Shown here piece after piece: positions 1-8,404 of a DNA stretch of 64,000 nt. Origin of the DNA: CAVVSD01 sp963757125 (lineage in GTDB: Bacteria > Actinomycetota > Thermoleophilia > Solirubrobacterales > Solirubrobacteraceae). Location of the stretch: NCBI GenBank assembly GCA_963757125.1, contig CAVWQP010000004.1, positions 1,116,001 to 1,180,000 on the forward strand, in the 5' to 3' direction. The notes under the pieces are model-generated. The model had not been told where the DNA came from. It ran no database searches and saw only the letters and a list, made by a program, of their open reading frames with translations. Each line of letters starts with the position of its first letter. Position 1 is the stretch's first letter. Position numbers and translations under genes: made by a program.

Positions 1-503
1 ATCTCGAACTCGACGAACGTGAGGTCGATGCGCCCGCCGCGCAGGGTCACGCTGCGCTTCGACGGCTCGATGCGCAGGTCGCCGATCTGCACGACCGCCT
101 CGCCGTCGGGCTCGTCGTTCGTGCGCGTCATGCCCGCTCTCCGCAGCGCCGCCTTCACGCGGCTGCGGAACTCGTGCATCGAGAACGGCTTCGTGATGTA
201 GTCGTCGGCTCCCAGCTCCAACCCGAGCACCTTGTCGATCTCCTCCGCCTTGGCGGTGAGCATGATGATGGGAACCGTCGAAGTTGCACGGAGGCGCCGG
301 CAGGTCTCGAGCCCGTCGATGCGCGGCATCATCACGTCGAGCACGACGAGGTCGAACGTCCCCTCGGCGAAGCGCTCGAGCGCCTCCCCGCCGTCCGAGG
401 CCTGCACGACCTCGTATCCGTCCTTCCGCAGCGGATAGGACAGCAGCGTCTGGATCGCTGCCTCGTCGTCGACGAGCAATATGCGTGGGGCACGGTCGGC
501 CAT
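1..503 (-). CDS. OmpR/PhoB-family response regulator (C-terminus cut by window edge)
   Basis: Reading the minus strand from the ATG at 503 gives a receiver domain: acidic pair D12/D13, phospho-acceptor D56 in LDVMMP, T83 in MLTAK and K105 in TKPF. After a short linker (about residues 120-135) the start of an OmpR-type winged helix appears (IEPSKRSVTLRG, then LTFVEFE), where the window ends. It should be the DNA-binding output protein of a two-component system; the partner kinase is not in the window. The frame is open to base 1, so the protein is incomplete. Its start lies only 22 bases from the divergent start at 526, and a TTGACA and a CACTAT-like hexamer precede it closely, which would fit a leaderless or near-leaderless transcript. 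Family call is secure; target genes unknown. Confidence 0.93.
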   Translation of the reverse strand, partial: MADRAPRILLVDDEAAIQTLLSYPLRKDGYEVVQASDGGEALERFAEGTFDLVVLDVMMPRIDGLETCRRLRATSTVPIIMLTAKAEEIDKVLGLELGADDYITKPFSMHEFRSRVKAALRRAGMTRTNDEPDGEAVVQIGDLRIEPSKRSVTLRGGRIDLTFVEFE

Positions 504-525
504 CGCCAATAGTGTGTCAACGCGC

Positions 526-2298
526 ATGCTCGACCCGCGGATCTATCGTGCTGCGCTGATCCCGGCGCTGCTCGCGTTCATCCTGGTCGCGTTCTCCCTC
601 GAGGACCGTCCGAGGCCTGTCGGGACGACTCTCGCACCAATCGCGTTCGATGGCGACCGGGCCTGGCAGGACCTCCAGGGACGCGGCGGCCTCGCTGCCC
701 GCTACCCCGATCGCCGGCCCGGCAGCCCGGACGACGAGGCGCTCGCGACCCACGTCTCCGACAGCCTGCGCCGGCTCGGCTTCGACGTGCGCAGCGAGAC
801 GCGCTCGCAGGTCACGCCCGACGGCAAGCGCGATCTGCGGACCGTCATCGCCGAGCGCACCGGGTCGCTGGACGGCCGGCTTCTCGTCGTCGCGCCGCGC
901 GATGCCGCCGCGCCCGGCTCCGCCGCGGCGCTGTCGGCGACCGAGGGGCTGCTCGAGCTCGCCCGCGTGTTCGGCGCCCCGCGGCGCACGCAGCGCACGC
1001 TCACCATCGTGTCCACGTCGGGCTCGGCCGGGACCACCAGCACGCGCGACATCGCGAGCGTGCTGGGCGGCCAGCCCGTCGAGGCGGCGATCGTGCTCGG
1101 CGACCTCGCGTCGCGGTCGACGCGGCGCCCGTTCGTCGCCGGCTGGTCCGACGACCTCGGGATGGCCCCGCTGCGACTGCAACGAACCGTGCAGGAGTCG
1201 TTGCGCGCCGAGCTGGGCAGCGACCCCGGCGGCCCGCGCGCGCTCGTCCAGTGGATGCGGTTCGCCGCGCCCGGCTCGCTGACCGAGCAGGGACCGCTGA
1301 ACGACGACGGGATCCCCGCCGTCCTCATCTCCGCCACCGGCGAGCGCGGCCCGGCGCCCGGCGCCCGCATCTCGCAGGCGCGCCTGCAGTCCTTCGGCAG
1401 CGGGATCCTGCGCGCGATGACCGCGCTCGACAACGGGCCGCCGATGGCGCCCGTCGCGCCCGCCGAGCTCGTGGTGCACCGCAAGGTCGTGCCCTCCTGG
1501 GCGATCCGCATCTTCATCGGCGCGCTGCTGTTCGCGCCGTTCGTCGCGATGGTCGACGCGCTCGCGCGGCTGCGCCGCCGCCACGAGTCGATCGCCCCGT
1601 GGCTGCGCTGGATCGCCGCGGGGGCGCTCCCGCTCATCGCCGCCGCCGTCTTCGCCCGCCTCCTGGGGATCGTGGGCCTCGTCGACGCTCCGCCGGGCCC
1701 CGCGTCGCCCGAGGCGTTCCCGCCGCAGGCGGCGGGGCTCATCGCGGTCGTGCTCGTGGCCGCGCTCGCGTGGCTCGTCGGGCGCCCGATCGTGCTCCGC
1801 GCGCTGCAGGGCGACGGCGGGGACCCCGGGACGGCGGCCGCGGCCTGCGCGGTGCTGCTCGTCCTGTGCGTGGTAGCGGCGCTCATCTGGGTCGGGAACC
1901 CCTACGCTGCGGCTCTCCTGGTCCCAGCGCTGCATCTCTGGCTGTTCTCCCTGCTGCCCGAGCTCCGGCCGCGGCGCGGCATCGGGCTGCTGCTCGTGGC
2001 CGCAGGGCTCGCTCCGTTCGCGATCCTCCTGGCGGTGCTCGGCGCCGCGCTCGGCCTCGGCCTCATCGACACCGCCTGGTTCGGGCTCCTGGTCGTCGCC
2101 GGCGGGCACGCCTCGCCGCTGAGCTGGGTGCTCTGGAGCATCGTCGCGAGCTGCGTGGCCGGCGCCGTGGCGATCGCATGGCGCGGCCGGGTGCGGGTCG
2201 AGCCTCCCGGCGGCCCCGGCCAGATCACGGTGCGCGGGCCGGTGACCTATGCCGGGCCCGGCTCGCTCGGCGGCGTCGAATCGGGCTTGCGGAGGTAA
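526..2298 (+). CDS. Membrane-anchored M28-peptidase-like protein, metal ligands apparently lost
   Basis: 590 residues from the ATG at 526 (an in-frame ATG at 481 lies inside the divergent regulator and is less likely). One N-terminal hydrophobic segment (about residues 8-25) is followed by an extracytoplasmic domain of roughly 300 residues with the M28 aminopeptidase fold signature: a GSPD-type start, a LLVVAPRD strand, then TEGLLELARV. In active M28 enzymes the strand ends in His-x-Asp and the helix is preceded by an Asp; here these positions read Pro-Arg-Asp and Ser-Ala-Ala, so zinc binding looks lost. About eight membrane segments fill residues 330-570. The sortase gene follows after 6 bases, so the two are probably co-transcribed. 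Function unknown; a cell-envelope role is inferred only from location. Confidence 0.75.
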   Translation: MLDPRIYRAALIPALLAFILVAFSLEDRPRPVGTTLAPIAFDGDRAWQDLQGRGGLAARYPDRRPGSPDDEALATHVSDSLRRLGFDVRSETRSQVTPDGKRDLRTVIAERTGSLDGRLLVVAPRDAAAPGSAAALSATEGLLELARVFGAPRRTQRTLTIVSTSGSAGTTSTRDIASVLGGQPVEAAIVLGDLASRSTRRPFVAGWSDDLGMAPLRLQRTVQESLRAELGSDPGGPRALVQWMRFAAPGSLTEQGPLNDDGIPAVLISATGERGPAPGARISQARLQSFGSGILRAMTALDNGPPMAPVAPAELVVHRKVVPSWAIRIFIGALLFAPFVAMVDALARLRRRHESIAPWLRWIAAGALPLIAAAVFARLLGIVGLVDAPPGPASPEAFPPQAAGLIAVVLVAALAWLVGRPIVLRALQGDGGDPGTAAAACAVLLVLCVVAALIWVGNPYAAALLVPALHLWLFSLLPELRPRRGIGLLLVAAGLAPFAILLAVLGAALGLGLIDTAWFGLLVVAGGHASPLSWVLWSIVASCVAGAVAIAWRGRVRVEPPGGPGQITVRGPVTYAGPGSLGGVESGLRR

Positions 2299-2304
2299 CG
2301 CGGG

Positions 2305-2985
2305 ATGCGACGTGTCATCCGCATCATCTCGTCGGTCCTCATCATCGCCGGCGGCCTGCTGCTGCTCGATGCGGGGCTCACCGTCGCCTGGCAGGAGCCG
2401 GTCTCGGCGGTCTACGGGCACATCAACCAGAACAAGCTCAACGGCCAGCTGAAGAAGATCGAGGCCGCGCCGCTGCCCGTCGTGGAGCAGAAGGCGCTCA
2501 AGGCGCTGCCCGACCCCTCGAAGAAGATCGCGTTCCTCGCCCGGTCGCAGCGGCGCCACGCGAAGGACGGCGAGGCGATCGGCAAGATCCAGATCCCGCG
2601 CATCGGGGCGAACTTCGTCGTCGTGAACGGCACCGACGCGGCCGATCTGCGCAAGGGTCCCGGGCTCTACGAGCAGACGCCGTTCCCTGGCGCAGGCGGC
2701 ACGACGGCGATCGCCGGGCACCGCACGACCTACGCCGCGCCGTTCCGGAAGGTCAACCAGCTCAAGAAGGGCAACCGGGTCATCGTGACGATGCCCTACG
2801 GCCGCTTCACGTACACCGTCGAGCGCCTCCAGATCGTCCCTCCGACGGCCCTCTGGGTCATCAACCGCGTGAGTTACGATCGTCTCGTGCTCTCCGCCTG
2901 CCATCCGCTCTACAGCGCTGCGAAGCGCATCATCGTCTTCTCCCGGCTGACGAACGTGGTGCCGCTCGGGAAGGCACGCGCGTGA
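2305..2985 (+). CDS. Sortase family transpeptidase (class E/F-like)
   Basis: 226 residues. An N-terminal membrane anchor (about residues 5-27) is followed by a linker and the sortase beta-barrel: IGKIQIPRIGANFVVVNG, the catalytic His in AGHRTTY, the catalytic Cys in LSACHP, and the Arg in KRIIVFSRL. The Cys block reads L-S-A-C rather than the classical TLxTC, as in several actinobacterial sortases. It would join secreted proteins carrying an LPxTG-like signal to the cell wall; no obvious substrate with such a signal is encoded in this window. The ribosome site GGAGG lies in the end of the upstream gene, and the stop overlaps the GTG start of the sulfurtransferase, so translational coupling is likely. 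Confidence 0.9.
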   Translation: MRRVIRIISSVLIIAGGLLLLDAGLTVAWQEPVSAVYGHINQNKLNGQLKKIEAAPLPVVEQKALKALPDPSKKIAFLARSQRRHAKDGEAIGKIQIPRIGANFVVVNGTDAADLRKGPGLYEQTPFPGAGGTTAIAGHRTTYAAPFRKVNQLKKGNRVIVTMPYGRFTYTVERLQIVPPTALWVINRVSYDRLVLSACHPLYSAAKRIIVFSRLTNVVPLGKARA

Positions 2986-3815
2986 GCGGCCTGGTGAGCG
3001 CCGAGGAGCTCCGCGGCGAGCTCGGCGACCCGGATCTGCGGGTCCTGGACGCGACGGTCCTGCTGGACTTCCCGCCCGACGGCGGTCCGCCGACGATCAC
3101 GAGCGGCCGTGCCGGCTACGACGCCGGCCACGTGCCGGGAGCGGCCTTCGCCGATCTCATCACCGATCTCTCCGAGCCCGGGTCGGGACTCCCGTTCACC
3201 GTGCCCTCCGAGGAGCGCTTCGCGGCTGCGATCGCGGCGCTCGGCGTGGGCGACGACAGCCGCGTCGTGGTCTACGACCAGGGCACCACGGCATGGGCGA
3301 CGCGGCTCTGGTGGCTCCTGCGCTACTTCGGCTTCGAGGACGTCCGCGTGCTCGACGGCGGGCAGCCCGCCTGGGAGGCCGCGGGCGGCGAGCTGAGCGC
3401 CGAGCCGGCGACGCACCCGCCGGCCGCGTCGTTCACCGCGCGCGCCCGGCCCGAGCTCCTCGCGTCGACCGACGACGTCCTCGCGGCGACGGCGGACGGC
3501 GCCACGTGCGTCGTCAACGCGCTCGACGAGACCTACTTCCGCGCCGGGCGCATCCCGGGCACCTCGCACCTGGCCGCCGGCAGCCTGCTCGACCCCGACA
3601 CGGGCCGCGTCCGGCCCCTCGAGGAGCTGCGCAGCACCATCGCCGCGGTCGTCCCCGAGGGCGGCCCGCCGCCGATCGCGTACTGCGGCGGCGGCATCGC
3701 AGCGACGGTCGACGTCTTCGCGCTCGCTCTCGCCGGGCGCGACGACGCGAAGCTCTACGACGACTCGATGACCGGGTGGACGGCCGATCCGGCGCGCCCG
3801 GTCGAGACCGGCTGA
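2982..3815 (+). CDS. sseA: Thiosulfate/3-mercaptopyruvate sulfurtransferase (two rhodanese domains)
   Basis: 277 residues from a GTG that overlaps the sortase stop (GTGA). Two rhodanese domains are visible: an inactive N-terminal one (YDAGHVPGAAFADL, VVVYDQG, VRVLDGGQPAWE) and a C-terminal one with the active-site loop AYCGGGIAA, where the Cys carries the persulfide. The loop, with small residues after the Cys, is closer to 3-mercaptopyruvate than to thiosulfate enzymes, but substrate cannot be fixed from sequence. It transfers sulfane sulfur to thiol or cyanide acceptors in the cytoplasm. Third gene of the 526-3815 unit. Family secure, substrate uncertain. Confidence 0.9.
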   Translation: MSGLVSAEELRGELGDPDLRVLDATVLLDFPPDGGPPTITSGRAGYDAGHVPGAAFADLITDLSEPGSGLPFTVPSEERFAAAIAALGVGDDSRVVVYDQGTTAWATRLWWLLRYFGFEDVRVLDGGQPAWEAAGGELSAEPATHPPAASFTARARPELLASTDDVLAATADGATCVVNALDETYFRAGRIPGTSHLAAGSLLDPDTGRVRPLEELRSTIAAVVPEGGPPPIAYCGGGIAATVDVFALALAGRDDAKLYDDSMTGWTADPARPVETG

Positions 3816-3830
3816 CGCCGGTACCCGGAG

Positions 3831-4121
3831 ATGGACTCCGACACACGTGGGCCGATCGGCCACGGGTCGGGCGATGGCGTTGAAGAACCGGACGCGGCGG
3901 CCGATGCGCTCCGCAGAATGCGACTCCACGAGCTGAAGGGCGCTCTCGCCCGCGACGACTACGTCGTCGACCCCCAGGCGGTCGCCGAGGCCATGCTGCG
4001 GCGCGGCCGAGGCTCGATCGCCACCGCCCTGCGCGGCCCCGGCCTCACCGGTGGACGTAGCCCCGCGCGGCCCGCTCCCCCGAGCGATCGCGCAGCACGG
4101 CACGACCGCCACCGGCGCTGA
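3831..4121 (+). CDS. Small FlgM-like (anti-sigma-28-like) protein
   Basis: 96 residues from ATG 3831 with GGAGA just upstream. Residues about 29-57 (RMRLHELKGALARDDYVVDP followed by QAVAEAML) match the FlgM core pattern of a Leu/Ile-rich helix, then Y-x-V-D-x-x-x-V-A-x-x-hydrophobic. In flagellated bacteria FlgM holds the flagellar sigma factor; no flagellar gene is present here, so the role may be a relic or a different anti-sigma function. The C-terminal 30 residues are basic, low-complexity and overlap the 3' end of the convergent thiL by 77 bases, so the real stop may not be conserved in relatives. Moderate support from the motif alone. Confidence 0.55.
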   Translation: MDSDTRGPIGHGSGDGVEEPDAAADALRRMRLHELKGALARDDYVVDPQAVAEAMLRRGRGSIATALRGPGLTGGRSPARPAPPSDRAARHDRHRR

Positions 4122-5004
4122 CCTCGCCGACCCAGCGCACACCGGGCGCGGCGCGCTCCGCGGCCGCCCGGTCGCCCGGCGCGACGCACACGCAGAGCTC
4201 GTAGTCCTCGCCGCCGGCGACGGCGAGCTCCCACGGCTCGCGGCCCGTCGCCGCGGCCACGGCGGCGACGCCGGGCGCGAGTGGGACCGCCTCGAGGTCG
4301 ATGTCGATCCGCACGCGGCTCGCCGCGGCGACGTGCCCGGCGTCCGACGCGAGGCCGTCGGAGAGGTCGACGAGTGCGTGCGCCCCGGCGCGCGCCAGCG
4401 CCCGGCCCTCGCGCAGGCGCGGCTCGGGACGCAGGTGTGCGCGGCGCAGCGCTTCGGATTCGGGGGGCGGCTCGGCGACGGCGCCGTCGAGCAGCGCGAG
4501 CCCGGCCGCCGACGCGCCCAGCGGGCCGGTCACGCCGACGAGGTCGCCCGCGAGCGCGCCGTCGCGCCCGACGAGGTCCTCCTCGGCGTCGGCCCAGCCG
4601 ACGACCGTCACCGCGACGGTCAGGGCCGGCGCCCGCGTGACGTCGCCGCCGACGATCGTCGTCGCGCACCGCGCGGCCAGGCCTTCCATGCCTCTCGCGA
4701 GGGCGAGCACGTCGTCCTCGCCCAGGTCGTCCGGCAGGCCGAGGACGACGTAGGCCTCGCCGGGATCGGCGCCCATGGCGGCCAGATCGGACAGCGCGGC
4801 GGCGAGCGCGCGGTGGCCGACGTCCTCCGCCGACGCCGTGGCGCCGAGGCGGAAGTGGACGCCGTCCACCATCGCGTCGACGGAGGTGACGCTCAGCGGC
4901 CGCGCCCGGACGACGGCGGCGTCGTCGCCGCTGCCCCGCAGGACGCGATCGGAGCGGTTCCCGAAGATCTCACGAGCCGCGGCGATGAGCGCGAACTCAT
5001 CCAC
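4045..5004 (-). CDS. thiL: Thiamine-monophosphate kinase
   Basis: 319 residues, normal ThiL length. It phosphorylates thiamine monophosphate to the diphosphate cofactor with ATP. Visible family blocks are GSGDDAAVV near the N-terminus, SVDAMVDGVHF (metal and nucleotide contacts), ALSDLAAMGADP, IVGGDVTRAP, and LVDLSDGLASD with GGEDYELCV toward the C-terminus. It starts 10 bases after the infA stop on the same strand, so it probably ends the pbp-infA-thiL transcript. Its 3' end overlaps the convergent FlgM-like gene. Confidence 0.96.
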   Translation of the reverse strand: MDEFALIAAAREIFGNRSDRVLRGSGDDAAVVRARPLSVTSVDAMVDGVHFRLGATASAEDVGHRALAAALSDLAAMGADPGEAYVVLGLPDDLGEDDVLALARGMEGLAARCATTIVGGDVTRAPALTVAVTVVGWADAEEDLVGRDGALAGDLVGVTGPLGASAAGLALLDGAVAEPPPESEALRRAHLRPEPRLREGRALARAGAHALVDLSDGLASDAGHVAAASRVRIDIDLEAVPLAPGVAAVAAATGREPWELAVAGGEDYELCVCVAPGDRAAAERAAPGVRWVGEVSAGGGRAVLRDRSGERAARGYVHR

Positions 5005-5014
5005 GCGGCTCGGA

Positions 5015-5233
5015 CTACCGGTAGCGGTAGATCACGCGTGCGCGGTCGAGGTCGTACGGCGACAACTCGACGCGGACGCGATCGCCCGGCAGGATGCGGA
5101 TGCGATGGCGGCGCATCTTGCCGGCGACGTGGCCGAGGACCATGTGGTCGTTGTCGAGCTTCACCCGGAACATTGCGTTCGGGAGGGCCTCGACGACCTC
5201 GCCCTCGAACTCGACCTTCTCTTCCTTGCTCAC
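5015..5233 (-). CDS. infA: Translation initiation factor IF-1
   Basis: 72 residues, the standard IF-1 length, with the S1/OB-fold blocks EGEVVEALPNAMFRVKL, HVAGKMRRHRIRILPGDRV and the C-terminal LDRARVIYRYR. It occupies the ribosomal A site during initiation. In most actinobacteria infA lies in the ribosomal protein cluster beside rpmJ and rpsM; here it stands alone between a penicillin-binding protein gene and thiL. A second infA elsewhere in the genome is possible but cannot be seen. The upstream PBP gene ends 34 bases before the start on the same strand. Confidence 0.98.
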   Translation of the reverse strand: MSKEEKVEFEGEVVEALPNAMFRVKLDNDHMVLGHVAGKMRRHRIRILPGDRVRVELSPYDLDRARVIYRYR

Positions 5234-5267
5234 AGAGGGAGAGGGTAGCGCTGCGGCGCTGACGGGA

Positions 5268-7484
5268 TCAGCCGGGCGCGACGTACTGCGCCGGGTCGAC
5301 CGGCGCGCCGCCCTGCGCGGGGGCCTGCGGCGCGGGCTGGGCGGGCTGCGCGGGCGCCGGCTGGGCCGGTTGCGGCTGGGCCGCCGGGGCCTGCGGCTGC
5401 GTCGGCTGCGCGCCGCCCTGCGGTGTGGCGCCGCCGTTGTTCGCCCCGCCTCCGTTGCCGTTGCCGCCCTGCTTCTTGTCGGTGTTCTTCTTCTTGTCCG
5501 CCCCGCCGCCCTGGGCCTGGTCCTTGGGCTCCGGCTGCACCTGCTGGTACTTGCCCTTGAACGGCTTGCTCTGGAACGGCTGCTTGGGCTTGGAGAAGTC
5601 GCCGCAGCCCTTCTTGGCGACCTTCATGTACTTCTGCCAGATCGTGGCCGGGTACGTGCCGCCGGCGACGCTGATCGGCGTCGTCGGCGGGTTCATCGGC
5701 ACGCGCTGACCGGGGAAGCCGACCCAGACCGCGGTCGAGAGGTTCGGCGTGAAGCCGACGAACCAGGCGTCGGTGTTCTCGTCCGTCGTGCCCGTCTTGC
5801 CGCCGGCGGGGCAGCCGATCTGCGCGCCGACGCCGGTGCCGCTCTTCATGTTCTGCTCGAGGATCTTCGTCGCCTCGTACGTGACGCCGTCGCGGAACGC
5901 CTTGGCCCGCGCGGGCTTGCCCCAGTTGCTCACGCGGCCGTCGGCGAACGTGACGCGGGTGATCGCCTTCGGGCGGTTGCGCCAGCCGCCGGAGGCGATC
6001 GTCGCGTACGCATTGGCCATCTCGAGCGGCGAGACGCCGTCCTCCAGGCCGCCGAGGACCTCGCTCGGGTAGGCGTTGAGCTTGCTCTTGATGCCCATCT
6101 CGCGCGCGGCCTTCTTGACGTTGTCCGGCCCGATGTCGAGCGCGAGCTGCTGGTAGACGGAGTTGTCCGAGGCCAGGGTGGCGCTCAGCAGGCTGATGCG
6201 GCCCTTGTAGGAGTTCGAGTACGTCTTGACCTTGATCGGGCCGTACTTGGGATCCACGAAGTTCAGCGGCCGCGACGTGTACTGCGTGGACGGGCTGACG
6301 CCCTCGTCCAGCGCCGCCATGAGGCCCATCACCTTGAAGGTGGACCCCGGCTGGCGGTGGCCCTGGGCGGCGAGGTTGAACTTCGAGCGGCCGTAGTCCG
6401 CGGAGGAGGCCATCGCGCGGATGTAGCCGTTGGCGGGGTCGATCGTGACGATCGCCGACGACGGCGGGTTCGCGAAGGTGAGCGTGTCGCGGATCGCGGC
6501 GCGCGCGGCCTGCTGGAGCTTGAGGTCGATCGTCGTGCGGACCTTGAGCCCGCCCTGCCGGACCTCCTCGACGCCGTAGCGGTTGATGAGCTCCTGCTTG
6601 ACGTAGTCGAAGAAGAAGCTCTCCCGCCGCTGCGTGTAGAAGCGGTTGCCGGGGTGGACGCCGAGCGGCCGGGCCTGCGCCTTGCGCATGGCCGCCTGCG
6701 TGATCATCTTCTGCTTGGCCATCCGCTGCAGCACGTCGTTGCGACGAGCCCTGGCCGCCTTGGGCGCGTAGAACGGGTTGTACTGGCTGGGCGCCTGGGG
6801 GAGGCCCGCGATGAGCGCGGCCTGGTCGAGCGTGAGGTCCTTCGCCGGCTTGTCGAAGAACATCCGCGACGCGGCCTCCACGCCGACGGCGGTCGTGCCG
6901 TTCGTGGTGCCGTAGGGCACGACGTTCAGGTACTTGGTCAGCACCCACAGCTTGCCCTGCTCGCCCGTGTGGATGTTCTCGAGCTGCTCGGCGAGCTTCG
7001 CCTCGCGGATCTTGCGCTTCCAGGTCTTCTCGTTGGAGATGTAGAGGTTGCGGACGAGCTGCATCGTGAGCGTGGAGCCGCCCTCGACCGTCTCGCCCTC
7101 CTCGACGTTCTTCACCGCGGCGCGGAGGATGCCCTCGACGTCGATGCCGCCGTGCTCGTAGAAGCGCCGGTCCTCCACCGCGACCGTCGCGTCGCGCATC
7201 GCCTGCGGGATCGCCGTCGAGGCGACCGGCGTGCGCTGGATGTCGGACTCGATCGTGCCGAGCTTCGTGCCGTCCGCCGCGTAGACGACGCTGCTCTCGC
7301 CCTTCGCCAGGGGCTTGAGGTCGGAGATCGACGGCGCATCGGAGGCGATCGAGTAGACGTAGCCCGCGCCGGCGATGCCCGCAGCGAGACCCGCCGTCAC
7401 GAGGACGGCGAGGATGATGATGAGGGCCTTGGCTGGGCCGCCGTGCCTGCGACCGCGCCGCAACCTGTCGCGACGAGCGGACAT
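5268..7484 (-). CDS. Class A penicillin-binding protein (glycosyltransferase/transpeptidase)
   Basis: 738 residues. A basic N-terminus and one membrane anchor (about residues 19-46) precede the GT51 glycosyltransferase domain with EDRRFYEHGG (E104/D105) and GGSTLTMQLVRNLY. The transpeptidase domain shows S381-T-F-K384 (acylation Ser), S439-D-N441 and K563-T-G565. It polymerises and cross-links peptidoglycan outside the membrane. The last 100 residues are disordered: a Lys/Gly/Asn-rich stretch, then repeats of PAQP-like Pro/Ala/Gln units, a tail seen in many actinobacterial PBPs. It heads the likely pbp-infA-thiL transcript. All catalytic motifs are intact. Confidence 0.97.
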   Translation of the reverse strand: MSARRDRLRRGRRHGGPAKALIIILAVLVTAGLAAGIAGAGYVYSIASDAPSISDLKPLAKGESSVVYAADGTKLGTIESDIQRTPVASTAIPQAMRDATVAVEDRRFYEHGGIDVEGILRAAVKNVEEGETVEGGSTLTMQLVRNLYISNEKTWKRKIREAKLAEQLENIHTGEQGKLWVLTKYLNVVPYGTTNGTTAVGVEAASRMFFDKPAKDLTLDQAALIAGLPQAPSQYNPFYAPKAARARRNDVLQRMAKQKMITQAAMRKAQARPLGVHPGNRFYTQRRESFFFDYVKQELINRYGVEEVRQGGLKVRTTIDLKLQQAARAAIRDTLTFANPPSSAIVTIDPANGYIRAMASSADYGRSKFNLAAQGHRQPGSTFKVMGLMAALDEGVSPSTQYTSRPLNFVDPKYGPIKVKTYSNSYKGRISLLSATLASDNSVYQQLALDIGPDNVKKAAREMGIKSKLNAYPSEVLGGLEDGVSPLEMANAYATIASGGWRNRPKAITRVTFADGRVSNWGKPARAKAFRDGVTYEATKILEQNMKSGTGVGAQIGCPAGGKTGTTDENTDAWFVGFTPNLSTAVWVGFPGQRVPMNPPTTPISVAGGTYPATIWQKYMKVAKKGCGDFSKPKQPFQSKPFKGKYQQVQPEPKDQAQGGGADKKKNTDKKQGGNGNGGGANNGGATPQGGAQPTQPQAPAAQPQPAQPAPAQPAQPAPQAPAQGGAPVDPAQYVAPG

Positions 7485-7595
7485 GGATGACAGGGCGTAG
7501 CTGCGCCGGCGCCATCGGTGGCGCGCGACGTCCGATTGTAGCTGTGGGCCCCATTCGTGCCCGAGGGCCGGAGGCCTTCCCCTGCAGCCGCGGGG

Positions 7596-8387
7596 TCAGG
7601 CCGGCTCGCGCACGAGCAGCCCGGCGCCGCGCAGCGCGCGCAGGCAGCTCGCCCGCAGCTCGCCCTCCCGCTTGGCGCGGCCGTGGGCCGCTCCGGCCGT
7701 CCCCGAGACCGCGACGCGGACGCGGCCCTCCGCGTCCATCTCCGCGAGCCGGACCGTCCCGCCCTCGCCGATCGTCTCGCCGAGCAGCTCGCACGCCCGG
7801 TCGGCGTCGACGTACGCCGGCAGCCAGAGCGACACCTCGGCGACGACGCGCGGCGAGATGATCGAGTCGTTGCGGATGATGACCGCCGCGAGGCGCTCGT
7901 TCGGCACGATGAGGCGGGTGTCGTCGGCCGCGCGCAGCCACGTGTACGTGAGCCGCACGTCCTCGACGGTGCCCGTGACGTCCTCGACGGTCACGAGGTC
8001 CCCGATCCGGACCGGCTGGGTGATGAAGAGCAGGACCCCGGCCACGGCGTTGGCGAGCGTCTGCCGCGCCGCGAAGCCGATGACCGCGGCGGCCAGGGCG
8101 CTGGACGCGAGGATGCTCGTGGCGAGGCGGTCCAGCGCGGCGAACTGGGAGATGGCGACCGCGACGCCGACGACGGCGATCGACGCCTCGACGACGCGCC
8201 GGATGAAGCGCAGCCGCGTGTCGGTGACCGGGTCGAGCTCGATCCCGAGCCGGGAGCGCATCTGGCGCCCCTGGCGCTTGATGACGCGGTCGACGAGGAA
8301 GATGAGCACCGCCGAGATGACGAGCGCCAGCAGCGCCGTGATGGCGTCCTCGTGGGCCTGGAAGAAGGACTCGGCGAGCAGGGTCAT
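7596..8387 (-). CDS. MscS-family small mechanosensitive channel
   Basis: 263 residues. Hydrophobic segments occur around residues 15-33, 65-85 and 93-130; the last is the pore helix region with the Ala/Gly-rich ILASSALAAAVIGFAARQTL followed by NAVAGVLLFITQPVRIGDLV, the diagnostic MscS stretch. The beta domain follows (VTGTVEDVRLTYTWLR, LIVPNERLA) and a short alpha/beta C-terminal domain. It should release solutes on hypo-osmotic shock. It is transcribed divergently from the mannosyltransferase at 8405, with only 17 bases between starts. Confidence 0.93.
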   Translation of the reverse strand: MTLLAESFFQAHEDAITALLALVISAVLIFLVDRVIKRQGRQMRSRLGIELDPVTDTRLRFIRRVVEASIAVVGVAVAISQFAALDRLATSILASSALAAAVIGFAARQTLANAVAGVLLFITQPVRIGDLVTVEDVTGTVEDVRLTYTWLRAADDTRLIVPNERLAAVIIRNDSIISPRVVAEVSLWLPAYVDADRACELLGETIGEGGTVRLAEMDAEGRVRVAVSGTAGAAHGRAKREGELRASCLRALRGAGLLVREPA

Positions 8388-8404
8388 CGGGCGGATCGGC
8401 CACC

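Noticed and set aside
517..2904. Long minus-strand frame opposite the M28-like and sortase genes
   Set aside because: Low-complexity Arg/Glu/Gly product, a codon shadow of well-supported plus-strand genes.
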